Source: Acidimicrobiaceae bacterium (GTDB lineage: Bacteria; Actinomycetota; Acidimicrobiia; Acidimicrobiales; RAAP-2). Taken from it: a stretch of DNA of 64,000 nucleotides. The translations under genes and the position numbers were made by a program. The stretch lies in NCBI GenBank assembly GCA_003142095.1, contig PLON01000044.1, forward strand, positions 34,369 to 98,368, given 5' to 3'. The notes beneath the pieces are model-generated. The model was not told the DNA's origin, made no database searches, and saw nothing but the letters and a program-made list of their open reading frames with translations. Positions 63,980 through 64,000 of this stretch are shown here, piece after piece. The stretch's first letter is position 1, and every line of letters starts with the position of its first letter.

Positions 63980-64000
63980 CCAAGATCCAACGTCAACATC
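63976..64000 (+). CDS. argR: Start of a gene, probably arginine repressor (partial)
   Basis: Only eight codons are visible (MTKIQRQH), beginning at an ATG that overlaps the argF stop (ATGA) and follows AAAGGAG at 5 bases. The N-terminus and position after argF fit ArgR, which starts with a short basic segment before its winged helix. The rest is outside the window, so the name rests mainly on context. Confidence 0.55.

Overview
The window is a compact, GC-rich bacterial chromosome segment. It is almost entirely coding, has no rRNA or tRNA genes, no CRISPR array and no recognisable insertion sequence. Several markers point to an actinobacterium: a bacterial proteasome activator (Bpa, 985-1470), an actinobacterial-type integration host factor (40552-40872), a PriA without visible helicase motifs (44202-45899), a DUF1844-like gene facing infC, and menaquinone rather than ubiquinone synthesis. 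Leaderless promoters and an unusual cytochrome oxidase locus fit a member of the Acidimicrobiia. That class assignment is inference; the phylum-level call is firmer.

Layout: 1-1470 holds a cut-off sigma factor, an Rrf2 regulator and bpa. 1678-10378 holds dnaE and a mixed set (two unknown proteins, a YyaL-type thioredoxin-domain protein, a GNAT enzyme, a Gfo/Idh/MocA oxidoreductase). 10398-15735 is a menaquinone cluster on both strands (menE, menB, menA, menH, menD), followed by ccdA, tyrS and a lipoprotein. 18207-19499 holds three small or unknown genes. 19554-24449 runs nfuA, then aroC-aroK-aroB-aroQ (shikimate pathway), efp and nusB. 24465-31493 is a heme-copper oxidase locus: a membrane protein fused to a SCO-type copper chaperone, ctaG, an extra secreted cupredoxin-like protein, then oxidase subunits II, I and III. 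31568-40518 is a complete de novo UMP operon (pyrR-pyrB-pyrC-carA-carB-pyrD-pyrF) behind a PyrR-binding leader. 40552-51006 is a housekeeping run: mihF, gmk, rpoZ, coaBC, metK, priA, def, fmt, rpe, ribD, ribBA, ribH and a cold-shock-like gene. 51010-53818 holds a secreted protein, a two-component pair and the DUF1844-like gene. 54034-59636 is infC-rpmI-rplT, an rRNA methyltransferase and pheS-pheT. The window ends with an acyl-ACP thioesterase-like gene, an EamA transporter and argC-argB-argF plus the first codons of a probable argR.

Two structural themes recur. First, at least seventeen genes have a TANNNT -10-like hexamer ending 6-8 bases before an ATG or GTG and no ribosome binding site, which indicates leaderless mRNAs. 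Second, genes are packed with 1-4 base stop/start overlaps, and five of nine convergent pairs share one 4-base stop-stop overlap. The most unusual items are the oxidase locus, the head-to-head overlap of the menH and menD start codons, the PyrR leader, and the infC gene with an AUC start behind a structured leader. Partner genes missing from otherwise standard clusters (pyrK, riboflavin synthase, argJ) are also notable.
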